Notes under the pieces: model-generated
Databases searched by the model: none
Told to the model about the DNA's origin: nothing
The model's input: only the letters and a program-made list of their open reading frames with translations
Source of the DNA: Paenibacillus sp. LHD-117
GTDB taxonomy: Bacteria; Bacillota; Bacilli; Paenibacillales; Paenibacillaceae
Assembly: GCF_030929555.1 (NCBI RefSeq)
Contig: NZ_JAVFVT010000008.1
Coordinates: forward strand, 150,831-214,830
Length of the DNA stretch: 64,000 nt
Direction: 5' to 3'
Program-made: the position numbers and the translations under genes
Shown: one piece after another, positions 19,301-27,065 of the stretch
Numbering within the stretch: the first letter of the stretch is position 1
Layout of the letters: every line of letters begins with the position of its first letter

Positions 19301-19989
19301 CTATCGTCGTCTGGTATGTCGATGAAGAAGGCAACATTACAGCGGTTCCGAACGGAAGGTACGATGCAATAGCCGGAACGGTCACTTTCGTCACGACCCA
19401 CTTCAGCCATTATGCCGTCGCGAAATTCGCTAAGACATTCCAAGATATCCTCGGGATGCCATGGGCGACTCAAGCAATCGAGACGTTGGCCGCCAGAGGC
19501 GTTATCGAAGGGCGAGGCGACGATGTATTCGATCCGAACGCTCAGGTGACGAGGGCGGAATTCACGGTCATGCTGACCCGCGCGTTAGGCTTCTCCGCCG
19601 AAGGCGGGACGGCATTTAGCGACGTAGCAGCCGACTCCTACTATGCCGCATCCGTCAAAGCAGCCGCGAAGCGGGGCATCATTCTTGGCGACGGGCAAGG
19701 CAAGTTCAAACCAAACGATTCGATTACGCGCGAAGAATTGGCCGTCATGACCGTTAGGGCGCTTTCCGCATCCGGCATACAGCTGCCGCAGGGCAGCATG
19801 GAGGCATTCGCCGATGCCGATGACGTATCGGTTTATGCGGCGGAAGCGTTAGGCAAGGCGGTGCATGCAGGGATCGTAATGGGGAAAAGCGGGCGTCTGA
19901 TGCCGGCTGCTGAAGCTACAAGGGCGGAAGCAGCCGCGATCATCACAAGAATGCTCTCCCTCCAGGATCAAGAGGAGGCTGAAAAGTGA
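16360..19989 (+). CDS. Secreted multidomain GH53 endo-beta-1,4-galactanase with cohesin-like and SLH domains
   Basis: 1209-residue surface enzyme that hydrolyses beta-1,4-galactan (arabinogalactan type I). Order: signal peptide (about 1-38); GH53 barrel (about 67-417) with acid/base Glu208 (VGNETNGGM) and nucleophile Glu319 (VVETAYART); a bacterial Ig-like domain (about 430-505); a carbohydrate-binding module beginning NPGFETGSLSGW (about 507-655, CBM61-like); a cohesin-like beta-sandwich (about 657-787, with LTIRYDHTRFQFVEA); an uncharacterised region (about 810-1020); and three SLH repeats (about 1025-1200) for cell-wall attachment. ATG 16360 has AAGGGGG and starts a good signal peptide; a frame back to 16309 has no site. 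The next gene encodes a dockerin protein. Confidence 0.9.
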   Translation: MYGIHVRTWFIALLIAALLLPAGGGGLWNAVQQAAAASAAVTTASVESDTGGIRLSPIAELADRPDFIRGADVSMLQQIEASGGAYYDADGEEKDLLAILKDNGVNWIRLRTWVDPTDAQGQPLGGGNNDTETTVSLAKRAKALGLKVLLDFHYSDFWTDPGEQEKPKAWHDLSGEPLAEALYDYTKEVLTAMSDENALPDMVQVGNETNGGMVWPDGKTWQQTAGEEIGGYDGWVQLIDAGTEAIREYAPNAKIVLHLANGGNNGLYRNVFNQLTNRGVDFDIIGLSYYSYWHGTLEQLRANMDDISKQYGKDVMVVETAYARTFDNGDSHGNIFGSNEENVGGYKATLQGQASSFRDVMEAVAKVPDDRGLGAFYWEPAWIPVDGAGWKTGEGNAWDNQAMFDAEGLALPSLQVFDPDSELYSETELPAEVVLVRPAALHVTVGQSPTLPATVKVEYSNDRIESKQVTWNAVPADKLQYPGTFTVEGSIPGITLKATATVTVQGAANYAANPGFETGSLSGWTVSGDTAAVGAEHSAAPAGNAYNGDYSLHYWLDEPFVFTAKQTVTNLPAGTYTLSARTHGGGGEKRLQLYALCGGERVTADIVNTGWHAWKQPTIQNLAVAEGGSCEIGVEVDGNTGSWGNIDEIMFYRDASAITLQAQSAVAQGAAFETELGVAGLASKAYSQDLTIRYDHTRFQFVEAKKGSYESALIRAQETEPGTIRILSSHPQGLSAPGTTIRLRFAARSDAPVGEGIIAVDDAKLGVMPGGAVLSPALLDAVQVNVTTPSPVVPPDSGDQGGAGEPPIVLHEDGSVSTRLTTTVAPQGFKEASAELSEEWLSKLLKQAEAGDSSLARLSIELPEAAGAEGYSLTLPAEALQGEAFIQAIELVTPLGTIRLPAGMLQNAAEAAPKVTIHIKTTKPGELGLGDSGLQAIGDRPVLDLYVTSGGERLAWSDADQPVTVTIPYKENLSSASAPGTIVVWYVDEEGNITAVPNGRYDAIAGTVTFVTTHFSHYAVAKFAKTFQDILGMPWATQAIETLAARGVIEGRGDDVFDPNAQVTRAEFTVMLTRALGFSAEGGTAFSDVAADSYYAASVKAAAKRGIILGDGQGKFKPNDSITREELAVMTVRALSASGIQLPQGSMEAFADADDVSVYAAEALGKAVHAGIVMGKSGRLMPAAEATRAEAAAIITRMLSLQDQEEAEK

Positions 19990-20969
19990 TGGAATGGCAA
20001 TCTGCAACCCTAACGAAACTCGCTAAAAAATCTGTTAGAGCGGCCGCGGCCCTCATCAGTGTCATGCTGCTTCTGTCGGCGGCGCATGCAGGCGCTGCGG
20101 AGGTGCCTACGAATGTGATCGCAAACGGCGGCTTCGAGAACGATCTTACCGGCTGGACGCGCAGCGACACGGCGGCGCAGACGGCATGGAGCAACACCTC
20201 GAATCCGAAAACGGGCACGTTCGCGTTTAATTGGTGGCATAACGCGGGCTTCAGCGTAACGGTATCGCAGACCGTAACCGGCCTGCCGGAAGGCAAATAT
20301 TCGTTGAGCGGCTACTCGCAAGGCGGAGGCGGAGAATCCGTATCCCGCCTATTCGCGGAGACGGACGGCGCGAAACAAACGGCGGACTTCCGCAATATCG
20401 GTTATCTGCAGTGGATCGAAACGACGATCCCTGCCATCAACGTGACCTCCGGCACCGTTACGGTAGGCTTCGAGATTACCGGCTCGGCCGGTAACTGGGG
20501 ATCCATCGACGATTTTACGCTGATCCGGGTAGGGGATATCGACGCGGAGCCTGCTGCGATCGTCTCGATTCTGCCCGTAACCGCCGAAACGTTAATCCAC
20601 GATGAGCCGCAGCTGCCAACTGTCGTAACCGCCGTGTATAGCGACGGGAATCGTGCTCAGCTCCCGGTCGAATGGGATGCCGCCGATCCTGGGCAATATG
20701 ACGCGATCGGCAGCTTCGTCATCGAAGGAACGGTGGAAGGAGATACGGAGCTGCGCGCGCAGGCGACGATTGGGGTCCAGTACCGGAATTTTGATGTCAA
20801 TCAAGATTCGTTCATCGATGCGGGAGACCTTGCCGTCATCTCTTACTACATGGGCGTCTCGCCTCACAGCCTTGACGAGGCGGCGGGCGCAGCCGACCTC
20901 AACAACGACGGAAGCCTTACGGTCGACGATTTAACGCTTTTGACGGATGAGCTGCTAGCGCAGGAATAA
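19986..20969 (+). CDS. Secreted CBM protein with C-terminal type I dockerin
   Basis: 327-residue exported protein: signal peptide (about 1-38, cleaving near AHAGAAE), a carbohydrate-binding module (about 42-182, NGGFENDLTGW, closely like that of the preceding galactanase), an Ig-like domain (about 190-265) and a dockerin (about 268-325). The dockerin has two calcium-binding repeats, DVNQDSFIDAGDLAVI and DLNNDGSLTVDDLTLL. No catalytic domain is seen. Start is GTG 19986 or ATG 19989; AGGAGG at 19973 serves either, and the gene overlaps the galactanase stop. It may bind galactan and dock on the neighbour's cohesin-like domain; that pairing is inference. Confidence 0.85.
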   Translation: MMEWQSATLTKLAKKSVRAAAALISVMLLLSAAHAGAAEVPTNVIANGGFENDLTGWTRSDTAAQTAWSNTSNPKTGTFAFNWWHNAGFSVTVSQTVTGLPEGKYSLSGYSQGGGGESVSRLFAETDGAKQTADFRNIGYLQWIETTIPAINVTSGTVTVGFEITGSAGNWGSIDDFTLIRVGDIDAEPAAIVSILPVTAETLIHDEPQLPTVVTAVYSDGNRAQLPVEWDAADPGQYDAIGSFVIEGTVEGDTELRAQATIGVQYRNFDVNQDSFIDAGDLAVISYYMGVSPHSLDEAAGAADLNNDGSLTVDDLTLLTDELLAQE

Positions 20970-21009
20970 CCGCATAAGAGCTGCATCGAGTACATGAAAT
21001 GCTGCCGCG

Positions 21010-21054
21010 ATGCTTCGCACCGCCCTTCCGAGGGGCGGTGCTTCGGCATTTTTT
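21010..21054 (+). terminator. Terminator of the galactanase-dockerin operon
   Basis: Stem GCACCGCCC (21017-21025) / GGGCGGTGC (21033-21041), extended by outer ATGC/GCAT pairs, then six T. It separates the secreted pair from the two-component genes. Confidence 0.9.
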
Positions 21055-21072
21055 GCGCGAAAGTCCAGGCGT

Positions 21073-21101
21073 TTGTCCAATCCGCGCAACTCCATTACAA
21101 T
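21073..21101 (+). promoter_or_regulatory. Predicted sigma-A promoter of the first yesM-yesN pair
   Basis: TTGTCC (21073-21078), 17-base spacer, TACAAT (21096-21101), 57 bases before the kinase ATG and just after the preceding terminator. Confidence 0.5.
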
Positions 21102-21157
21102 GACAGAAAGACAATGGGCCATGTCAGCAGGCCGACAAGCGCAGGGGGCGAAAGCGG

Positions 21158-22957
21158 ATGCCGAAGTTTAATTTGTTCAAAAAAATGATGGCCCTCATTC
21201 TCGTCATGTTAATTCCCATTATGGGATTGTACGTCTATTCGAACCAGACGAGCACGGAGGTGCTGAGGGAAGAGCTGCATCAATCGAGCCGGGACCAGCT
21301 GCGTTTCTTCCAGCATCAAGTCGACACGACGATTCAATCGATCAGCTTATGGCCGAATCTGCTGCTTCACGATCCCGATATTTCGGAACTGAAGGATATT
21401 TTCGAGAAAAAAAGCCCGTATCTCGATCTGGACACAATGATGCTGATCAAACGGATTCAGCAGAAGCTGAGCATTCAGCAGAACTCGCTGAACTGGATCA
21501 GCAAGCTGATGATTTATTCGCCTACGTTGGAGCGCGTCATTACGGCCAGCGGCGTGTACGATTACAATCACGCCGATTTGAAGAAGAGGCTGCAGCAAGG
21601 CTGGCAGGTCCGCACGGTGAAAGGGGCGGACGGCGAGGCGACGCATTATTTTTCGCTGATTACGGTATCGCCGTTCTCGTCCTTCCACAAGCCGGAGGCC
21701 GCCAACCTCATAATCGAGGTGGAGTTCGACAGCGGCAACATAAGGCGGATGCTCGATACGTTCCGGGGCGACGGGGAGCGCAATCCTTTTTATTACAAGG
21801 AAGAAACGGGCATCATCTTTAATAGCGTTTCGGATGAATCGTTCGCGGAAGCGTTGACGGAGAAGCTGCGTTTCGACGCGGAATCGGATGATACGAGCAC
21901 GCCCGACTACCAGATCATCGACCTCGATGGGGAATCCTTCTTGGTGAACGCGGAGCGATCCAGCACGACGGGGTGGATGCTGGTCGATTATTTGCCGCTG
22001 TCGGACGTGCTTATGCCGATCAAAAAATCGAATCTGCTGTTCTATACCTCCGCGGCCGCGCTGTTGATCATGAGTTTGCTCGTCGTATATTTGATCTACG
22101 CGCAGGTACAGGTGCCGATCAAGCAGCTGGTCACGAGCTTCCGGAAGCTGAAGAACGAGGATTATTCCGTCCGTCTGAAGCCGAAGGGGGATACCGAGTT
22201 CAGCTTCCTATTCACTCGATTCAACGCGATGGCGGCGCAGATTCAAGATTTGTTCGGACGCGTCTATCTCGAGAAAATCCATGTGAAGGAAGCGAGGCTG
22301 AAGCAGCTGCAATCGCAGATTAACCCGCATTTCTTCTACAATTGTTTCTCGTTTATTTCCAGCATGGCGAAGCTGCAGAATTACCCGGCTATTATTGCCA
22401 TGACGCAGAATCTATCCGATTATTACAGATACACGACCCGGCAGGAGCGGGAGTTCGTGGCGCTGTCGGAGGAGCTCGAGCTGGTCGGCAATTATTTGGA
22501 TATCCAGCAAATGAGGATGAAACGGCTTAGCTACGAGGTCTATCTGCCGCCATGGCTAAGGCAGCAGCGGATCCCTCCGCTCGTCATCCAGCCGCTGGTG
22601 GAAAATGCGGTGCTCCACGGCATCGAACCGCATCTGGATGCCGGCAGAATCGTCATACGGGCGGAAGAGCGGGACGGAGGATTCGCGATTACCGTCGACG
22701 ACGACGGGCAAGGAATCGTCGACGCGGACATGCTAGAGCTGCAGATGAAGCTGGCGCGGCCGATGGACGAAGAGATGGGCTGCGGACTTTGGAACGTGCA
22801 CCAACGTCTTCATATCCGGTACGGACCCCATGCCGGACTGGCGTTCTCGCGATCGCCGCTCGGCGGTCTGCGCGTCACGCTGACCTGGAGCGCCCATTCC
22901 GAAGGGGACTTCGATAAGAATGCTTTAACAGATATAGGGAATGGACAGGAGGAATAG
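21158..22957 (+). CDS. YesM-type sensor histidine kinase (galactan locus)
   Basis: 599-residue kinase with two membrane helices (about 10-30 and 292-312) flanking a 260-residue extracytoplasmic sensor. HAMP (about 312-365), a His_kinase domain with phosphorylated His in QINPHFFYN, and a HATPase domain (N-box PLVENAVLHGI, DDDGQGI) follow. This family pairs with AraC-type response regulators to control sugar importers. It is followed two bases later by the yesN-like gene, then by a solute-binding lipoprotein. Its likely job is sensing galacto-oligosaccharides, which is an inference from context. Confidence 0.92.
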   Translation: MPKFNLFKKMMALILVMLIPIMGLYVYSNQTSTEVLREELHQSSRDQLRFFQHQVDTTIQSISLWPNLLLHDPDISELKDIFEKKSPYLDLDTMMLIKRIQQKLSIQQNSLNWISKLMIYSPTLERVITASGVYDYNHADLKKRLQQGWQVRTVKGADGEATHYFSLITVSPFSSFHKPEAANLIIEVEFDSGNIRRMLDTFRGDGERNPFYYKEETGIIFNSVSDESFAEALTEKLRFDAESDDTSTPDYQIIDLDGESFLVNAERSSTTGWMLVDYLPLSDVLMPIKKSNLLFYTSAAALLIMSLLVVYLIYAQVQVPIKQLVTSFRKLKNEDYSVRLKPKGDTEFSFLFTRFNAMAAQIQDLFGRVYLEKIHVKEARLKQLQSQINPHFFYNCFSFISSMAKLQNYPAIIAMTQNLSDYYRYTTRQEREFVALSEELELVGNYLDIQQMRMKRLSYEVYLPPWLRQQRIPPLVIQPLVENAVLHGIEPHLDAGRIVIRAEERDGGFAITVDDDGQGIVDADMLELQMKLARPMDEEMGCGLWNVHQRLHIRYGPHAGLAFSRSPLGGLRVTLTWSAHSEGDFDKNALTDIGNGQEE

Positions 22958-22959
22958 GC

Positions 22960-24573
22960 ATGATCGAAGTTTTGTTGGTGGATGACGAGTCGTATGTTAC
23001 GGAGAGCCTGGCCATGACGATTCCGTGGCAGGAGCTTGGCGTCATGAATGTCTATCAAGCCGCTTCTCCGAGCGAGGCGCTGGCTGTTATGGAGGAACAA
23101 GCGATCGACATCTTGGTGACGGATATCCGGATGCCGGAGATGAGCGGACTGCAGCTGATCGAGCAAGTGCGGGAGCACTGGCCGAACATTCGCTGCATGC
23201 TGCTGACGGGACATTCCGACTTCGAATACGCGAAAAAAGCGATTCAGCTTCAGGCCGTCGATTATTTGCTCAAGCCGGTGAACGATAACGCTTTTATCCA
23301 GAGCATGACCTCGATTATCGAGGCGCTGAAGGAAGAGTGGGAGAAAGCGGACAAATACCATCAGCTTGTCTATACAATGAAGTCGGACCATAACGTTCTG
23401 CGGCAAAATTTGCTCGGCGAGCTGCTGCTTGGCAAACAGCTGTCGGATGTTTCCATCAAGGAGAAGCTCGTCCAATACGAGGTGAAGGTGCAGCTTGAGG
23501 ATTCCGCCATGTTAATGGCAGTTCAGCTTGGCCGCTATTTTACGGGAATGGACGATAGCTCCGTCGCGCTCATGGAATATGCCATCGGCAATATTGCCGA
23601 GGAAATTTTCGCGCAGCCTTATCGCGTCTGGCATGGCAAAGCGCCGCATGAAGGCCTCGCGATCGTCGTGACCGCGCCGTCCGGCGTGGATTCCTCGGTA
23701 TTCCGCAAGGAACGGATTCGCGAGCTGGCTCAGCAGTTCCAGCAGCAGGTCGGCGCCTACTTGAAGGGCGACATCGCACTCGTTCTCTCGGGATGGTTCA
23801 CCTTCCCGAAGGAGCTGGCGAGCGCCTATCGAAGCGTTCTGTCAGCTGCGTATCGGACCCGTCAAGGCGACGCTTCGCTGCTGTTCCTGGAGGAGCTTCA
23901 GGAGCGGGCGCAGACGGGCGTGAAAGCCATCGAAGAGCTGTATAAGCCGCCCACGCTGATCCATCTGCTGGAGTCCGGCCAATGGGGAGCGACGCGGGAA
24001 AAGCTTGGAGCGTTATTCGGAAGCCTGGACGGGACGGTCGTCTCCAAGGAGCAGCTGTACGAGGTATTCCTGTCGATTACGAACGCCTTCCTCTACGTCG
24101 CTCACAAACAAGGGACGGATATCTATAAGCTCGATCCTGCCGGCATGGATGTTCTGCTCGACCGCAGTCTGATCAGCTCCTCCGAGAAGCTGCAGGCTTG
24201 GTCGGACGGGATATTGGAGAAGCTGGAGGCGGAGCTGAGAGAGAACGACAGCTATAATAAAAAACATGTCATCAAGCAGGTGCAAGAAATCGTCATGAGC
24301 GATCTCGGCGCGGAAACGTCGGTCAAGACGATCGCCGACAAAGTATTCCTGCATCCCGTGTACCTGTCGAAAATCTATAAGAGCGAAACGGGAGAGAGTC
24401 TCGGCGATTACATTATCCGGATGAGGATGGAGCGGGCGGTCTATTTGCTCAAGTCATCCAACAAAAAGATTTACGAAATCACGACCGAGCTGGGTTATCA
24501 GAACCCGCAATACTTCAGCAAGATTTTCCGGAAGTATTACGGCATGACGCCCAACGAATACCGCGACCAATAA
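22960..24573 (+). CDS. YesN-type response regulator with AraC DNA-binding domain (galactan locus)
   Basis: 537-residue regulator: receiver domain (about 1-120, phospho-acceptor Asp in LVTDIRMPEMSG, Lys in LLKPVND), a long middle region and a C-terminal AraC/XylS double helix-turn-helix (about 435-535, ending in the family signature GYQNPQYFSKIFRKYYGMTP). It is preceded by AGGAGGAAT. It is cotranscribed with the kinase and stands before the solute-binding gene at 25025, its probable target. No terminator is clear right after it; a repeat-rich gap of 451 bases follows. Confidence 0.93.
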   Translation: MIEVLLVDDESYVTESLAMTIPWQELGVMNVYQAASPSEALAVMEEQAIDILVTDIRMPEMSGLQLIEQVREHWPNIRCMLLTGHSDFEYAKKAIQLQAVDYLLKPVNDNAFIQSMTSIIEALKEEWEKADKYHQLVYTMKSDHNVLRQNLLGELLLGKQLSDVSIKEKLVQYEVKVQLEDSAMLMAVQLGRYFTGMDDSSVALMEYAIGNIAEEIFAQPYRVWHGKAPHEGLAIVVTAPSGVDSSVFRKERIRELAQQFQQQVGAYLKGDIALVLSGWFTFPKELASAYRSVLSAAYRTRQGDASLLFLEELQERAQTGVKAIEELYKPPTLIHLLESGQWGATREKLGALFGSLDGTVVSKEQLYEVFLSITNAFLYVAHKQGTDIYKLDPAGMDVLLDRSLISSSEKLQAWSDGILEKLEAELRENDSYNKKHVIKQVQEIVMSDLGAETSVKTIADKVFLHPVYLSKIYKSETGESLGDYIIRMRMERAVYLLKSSNKKIYEITTELGYQNPQYFSKIFRKYYGMTPNEYRDQ

Positions 24574-24710
24574 ACCGATTTTGATCACGAAATTTTATCA
24601 GGTAGCACCGCGACCAATAGAGGAGGTTCAAGAGACTCGACACTGATTAAGAGCTTTTGTCATTCTAAAGGAACTCAGTGCTCTTATCATGCGATTATGA
24701 GCTCATACGG

Positions 24711-24848
24711 ATATCTAACGGAAATAAGAGCCCTTATTCTGTTGAAAATGGCGTTTTTCAGGCTGAGAAACTTAAATAGGAGCGCATACTTCCGTTAGAT
24801 ATTCAAATCGAACAAAATGAGCCGAATAGCGGCAGCTGCTTCCGTTAG
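24711..24848. repeat. Intergenic repeat with TTCCGTTAG modules
   Basis: ATATCTAACGGAA (24711-24723) is matched by its exact complement TTCCGTTAGATAT (24790-24802). A third TTCCGTTAG stands at 24840-24848. The style resembles dispersed intergenic repeats of Paenibacillus; copy number elsewhere cannot be seen from here. Confidence 0.5.
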
Positions 24849-24961
24849 CATTCAAGAACAACCACAATGGCAATGCTATAGTGCTGAAAGCCGAGCCTCT
24901 TGAACGCCTGCTCAACAACACCTTGTCAAAGGTGCAGAAATGTTCGATAAGTGTCATAGGC

Positions 24962-24986
24962 TTACCCCCGGGGGCGTCCCTATAAT
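24962..24986 (+). promoter_or_regulatory. Putative promoter of the galactan SBP gene
   Basis: A perfect TATAAT (24981-24986) lies 38 bases before the SBP ATG. No standard -35 is found at 17 bases, and a CCCCCGGGGG palindrome (24965-24974) occupies the spacer. A poor -35 fits an activator-dependent promoter, for example YesN-driven. Confidence 0.4.
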
Positions 24987-25024
24987 GAAGATGTAAACCA
25001 AATCATCCGTAAGGGGGAAACACC

Positions 25025-26728
25025 ATGAAAGCCTTTTCAAGCAAAGGAACGCTGATTGCGATGAGCTTCATCCTGACCGCGACGCTGATGTCGGCATGCG
25101 GTAAGGATAATAACAGCAACGCGGGAGAAAATACGGGCAACGCGGGCAACGGGGGCACAGCGACAGAAACGCCGGCCGAGAACGCGTACAAAGACAAATA
25201 CGATCCGCCTGTGACGATTACGACAGTATGGGGCATCGATCCTGAGCTGAAATTCAAGAACGGCGAGTCGATCGAAAACAACGTCGCGACCGCTTGGGCG
25301 AAAGACACGCTCGGCATCGACATCAAATCGCTTTGGTCCGTCACGGACTCGAACAACGCATTCGCGACAAAGATGCGCCTGGCGCTGACGTCCGGCGAAC
25401 AAATCCCGGATGTCGTGACGATCGGCGACGCGCAGCTTGCGCAAGACCTGATCGACTCCGGCCTGTTCCGCGAAGCCGGATCCCTGTTCGATCAATACGC
25501 GAGCGAGACTTGGAAAAACGCGATGGCGATCGACGAGAACGTTTGGAACCCATATACGCGCGGCGGCGAGCGGATGGGCATTCCGGTTCTCGACTATGCC
25601 TACAACCACGATTACCTGCTTTGGATCCGCCAAGACTGGCTGGATAAGCTCGGTCTGCAAGCTCCGAAAACGATGGAAGAACTTGAAGCTGTCATGGACA
25701 AATTCAAAAACGCGAATCCGGACGGCCTGAAGCCGGATCAAGTAACGCCGCTGAGCATCGGCTTCAAAAACAAGATGAGCACGTGGATGGGCGACCCATC
25801 CTGGATCTTCGGCGCTTATGGCACCCTTCCCGAGCAATGGAATGTCGGCGCCGACGGCAAGCTGGAGTACGGCTCCGTGAACCCTGGCATGAAGCAAGGC
25901 CTGGAGACGCTCAAGGGCTGGCTGGAGAAAGGTTACATTCCGCAAGAAACGGCGCTATGGGACGAGAACAAAACGGCTGAGCCTGCAGTTGCCGGCACGG
26001 CGGGCATTATCCCCGGCCCTTACTGGATGAGCGGCTGGCCGCTGTCCGACACGGCGAAGAACGTAGAAGGCGCCGTATGGAAGCCTTACGCGATCCCGAC
26101 GGGACCGGACGGCAAGGCAATGCGCCACGGTACGCATTTTACGAACGGCGTAACGTTGATCAGCAAAGACATGAAAAACCCTGAAGCTTTGTTCACGTAC
26201 CAAAACTACATGTTCGAGAACTACGCGGATCCGAAGCCGGGAAGCGTGTTCGACAACGGCCTATTCAAAAATTACGACTACGACATCGCAGAAGACGGAA
26301 AGCTGCTGCGCTGGGAAGAAATCCCTGGCGGCTACGTCAACTCCATTCGTTATCTGCTCGTTCGCGACGGCGCTCGTATTCCCGATGCGCAGATGAAGGC
26401 GCTCATGAACCTTGCCGACGGCAAAGAAGCGACGACTCGCCTCGAGAAAGAAGTGCAGACCGCATACGGACTCGAGACGGCTGGAGCGGCCAAAGTATTG
26501 CTGTCGCAAGAGGGCATATCGTTTAAGAACATGTTCACGGGTCCTCCTACGGAGACAATGTCTTCGAAAAACGATTACCTGAAGAAGCTCGAACTGCAAA
26601 CGTTCAACGAAATCATCTACGGCAAGAAACCGCTCGAAGCGTTCGACCAATTCGTCTCCGACTGGAAAGCGGGCGGCGGCGACAAAATGTCCGAAGAAGT
26701 CAACGCATGGTATGATTCGGTGAAATAA
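25025..26728 (+). CDS. Extracellular solute-binding lipoprotein (galacto-oligosaccharide importer)
   Basis: 567-residue family 1 substrate-binding lipoprotein. The lipobox is LMSAC with Cys about residue 25, followed by a flexible N/G/T-rich linker. The mature part is a long LipO/LplA-type binding protein, rich in aromatic residues expected in a sugar cleft (GDPSWIFGAYG, PYWMSGWPL). It is preceded by AAGGGGG. Its permeases are not adjacent but lie 3.7 kb downstream, beyond an OmpR-type regulator/kinase pair. The galactan substrate is inferred from the GH53 and GH42 neighbours. Confidence 0.88.
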   Translation: MKAFSSKGTLIAMSFILTATLMSACGKDNNSNAGENTGNAGNGGTATETPAENAYKDKYDPPVTITTVWGIDPELKFKNGESIENNVATAWAKDTLGIDIKSLWSVTDSNNAFATKMRLALTSGEQIPDVVTIGDAQLAQDLIDSGLFREAGSLFDQYASETWKNAMAIDENVWNPYTRGGERMGIPVLDYAYNHDYLLWIRQDWLDKLGLQAPKTMEELEAVMDKFKNANPDGLKPDQVTPLSIGFKNKMSTWMGDPSWIFGAYGTLPEQWNVGADGKLEYGSVNPGMKQGLETLKGWLEKGYIPQETALWDENKTAEPAVAGTAGIIPGPYWMSGWPLSDTAKNVEGAVWKPYAIPTGPDGKAMRHGTHFTNGVTLISKDMKNPEALFTYQNYMFENYADPKPGSVFDNGLFKNYDYDIAEDGKLLRWEEIPGGYVNSIRYLLVRDGARIPDAQMKALMNLADGKEATTRLEKEVQTAYGLETAGAAKVLLSQEGISFKNMFTGPPTETMSSKNDYLKKLELQTFNEIIYGKKPLEAFDQFVSDWKAGGGDKMSEEVNAWYDSVK

Positions 26729-26739
26729 ATTATGGAAGT

Positions 26740-26771
26740 AAGGCGGTCCCGCAGGGGATCGCCTTATTTCT
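26740..26771 (+). terminator. Terminator after the galactan SBP gene
   Basis: AAGGCGGTCCC (26740-26750) pairs with GGGATCGCCTT (26755-26765, one mismatch-like wobble), followed by ATTTCTTCTT. It isolates the SBP gene as a single unit. Confidence 0.75.
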
Positions 26772-26773
26772 TC

Positions 26774-26947
26774 TTATGCCGAAAAAAAACGAATGAGGCC
26801 GAGAGCCGCGAAAGCAAACTGAATCGAGCCGGAGCCGATTACCGTAATCTCGCTTCGCGCGACGCCGAGTTTAGGCGCGACGAGTACGGAGACGAGGGAT
26901 ACGGCCTTCATCACGGCGGCTAGATTTAGCTTCAATATAGCACAGCT
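26774..26947 (-). pseudogene. Possible gene remnant encoding a hydrophobic C-terminus
   Basis: On the minus strand a frame is open from about 26947 to a TAA at 26774-26776 and reads like a membrane-protein tail: a segment like LNLAAVMKAVSLVSVLVAPK, then IQFAFAALGLIRFF. The first part is reminiscent of the last helix of membrane pyrophosphatases, but this is a memory-based resemblance only. A stop (26948-26950) cuts it off upstream and there is no ribosome site. It could be chance. Confidence 0.25.
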
Positions 26948-26979
26948 TCACCGTAGAGGGACGAATAAATATTAATAAG

Positions 26980-27026
26980 TTCTTCAGAAATTCGATGACC
27001 GGTTGTTCAGAATTTCCCATTATAAT
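26980..27026 (+). promoter_or_regulatory. Tandem direct repeat before a -10 box (candidate OmpR-type operator)
   Basis: TTCTTCAGAAATTC (26980-26993) and TTGTTCAGAATTTC (27003-27016) match at 12 of 14 positions with a 23-base period. They end four bases before TATAAT (27021-27026). OmpR-family dimers bind tandem repeats about two helical turns apart, so autoregulation of the downstream pair is a fair inference. Confidence 0.5.
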
Positions 27027-27065
27027 GAATGAAAGAAAGACGGGCTGTCGGAGGGGGTGAAGGAC

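Larger units (their letters stand above)
24574..25024. other. 451-base gap: repeat-rich leader/promoter region of the galactan SBP gene
   Basis: No gene is seen. A 13-base direct repeat ACCGCGACCAATA occurs at the end of the yesN gene (24560-24572) and again at 24607-24619. An inverted repeat element (24711-24848) and a TATAAT with a CCCCCGGGGG palindrome lie further on. AAGAGC/GCTCTT arms around 24650-24690 could fold. Confidence 0.6.

Noticed and set aside
24600..24612. AGGTAGCACCGCG resembling the T-box sequence
   Set aside because: It deviates from AGGGTGGNACCGCG, has no specifier stem upstream (that region is the yesN coding end) and no aminoacyl-tRNA or amino-acid gene downstream.
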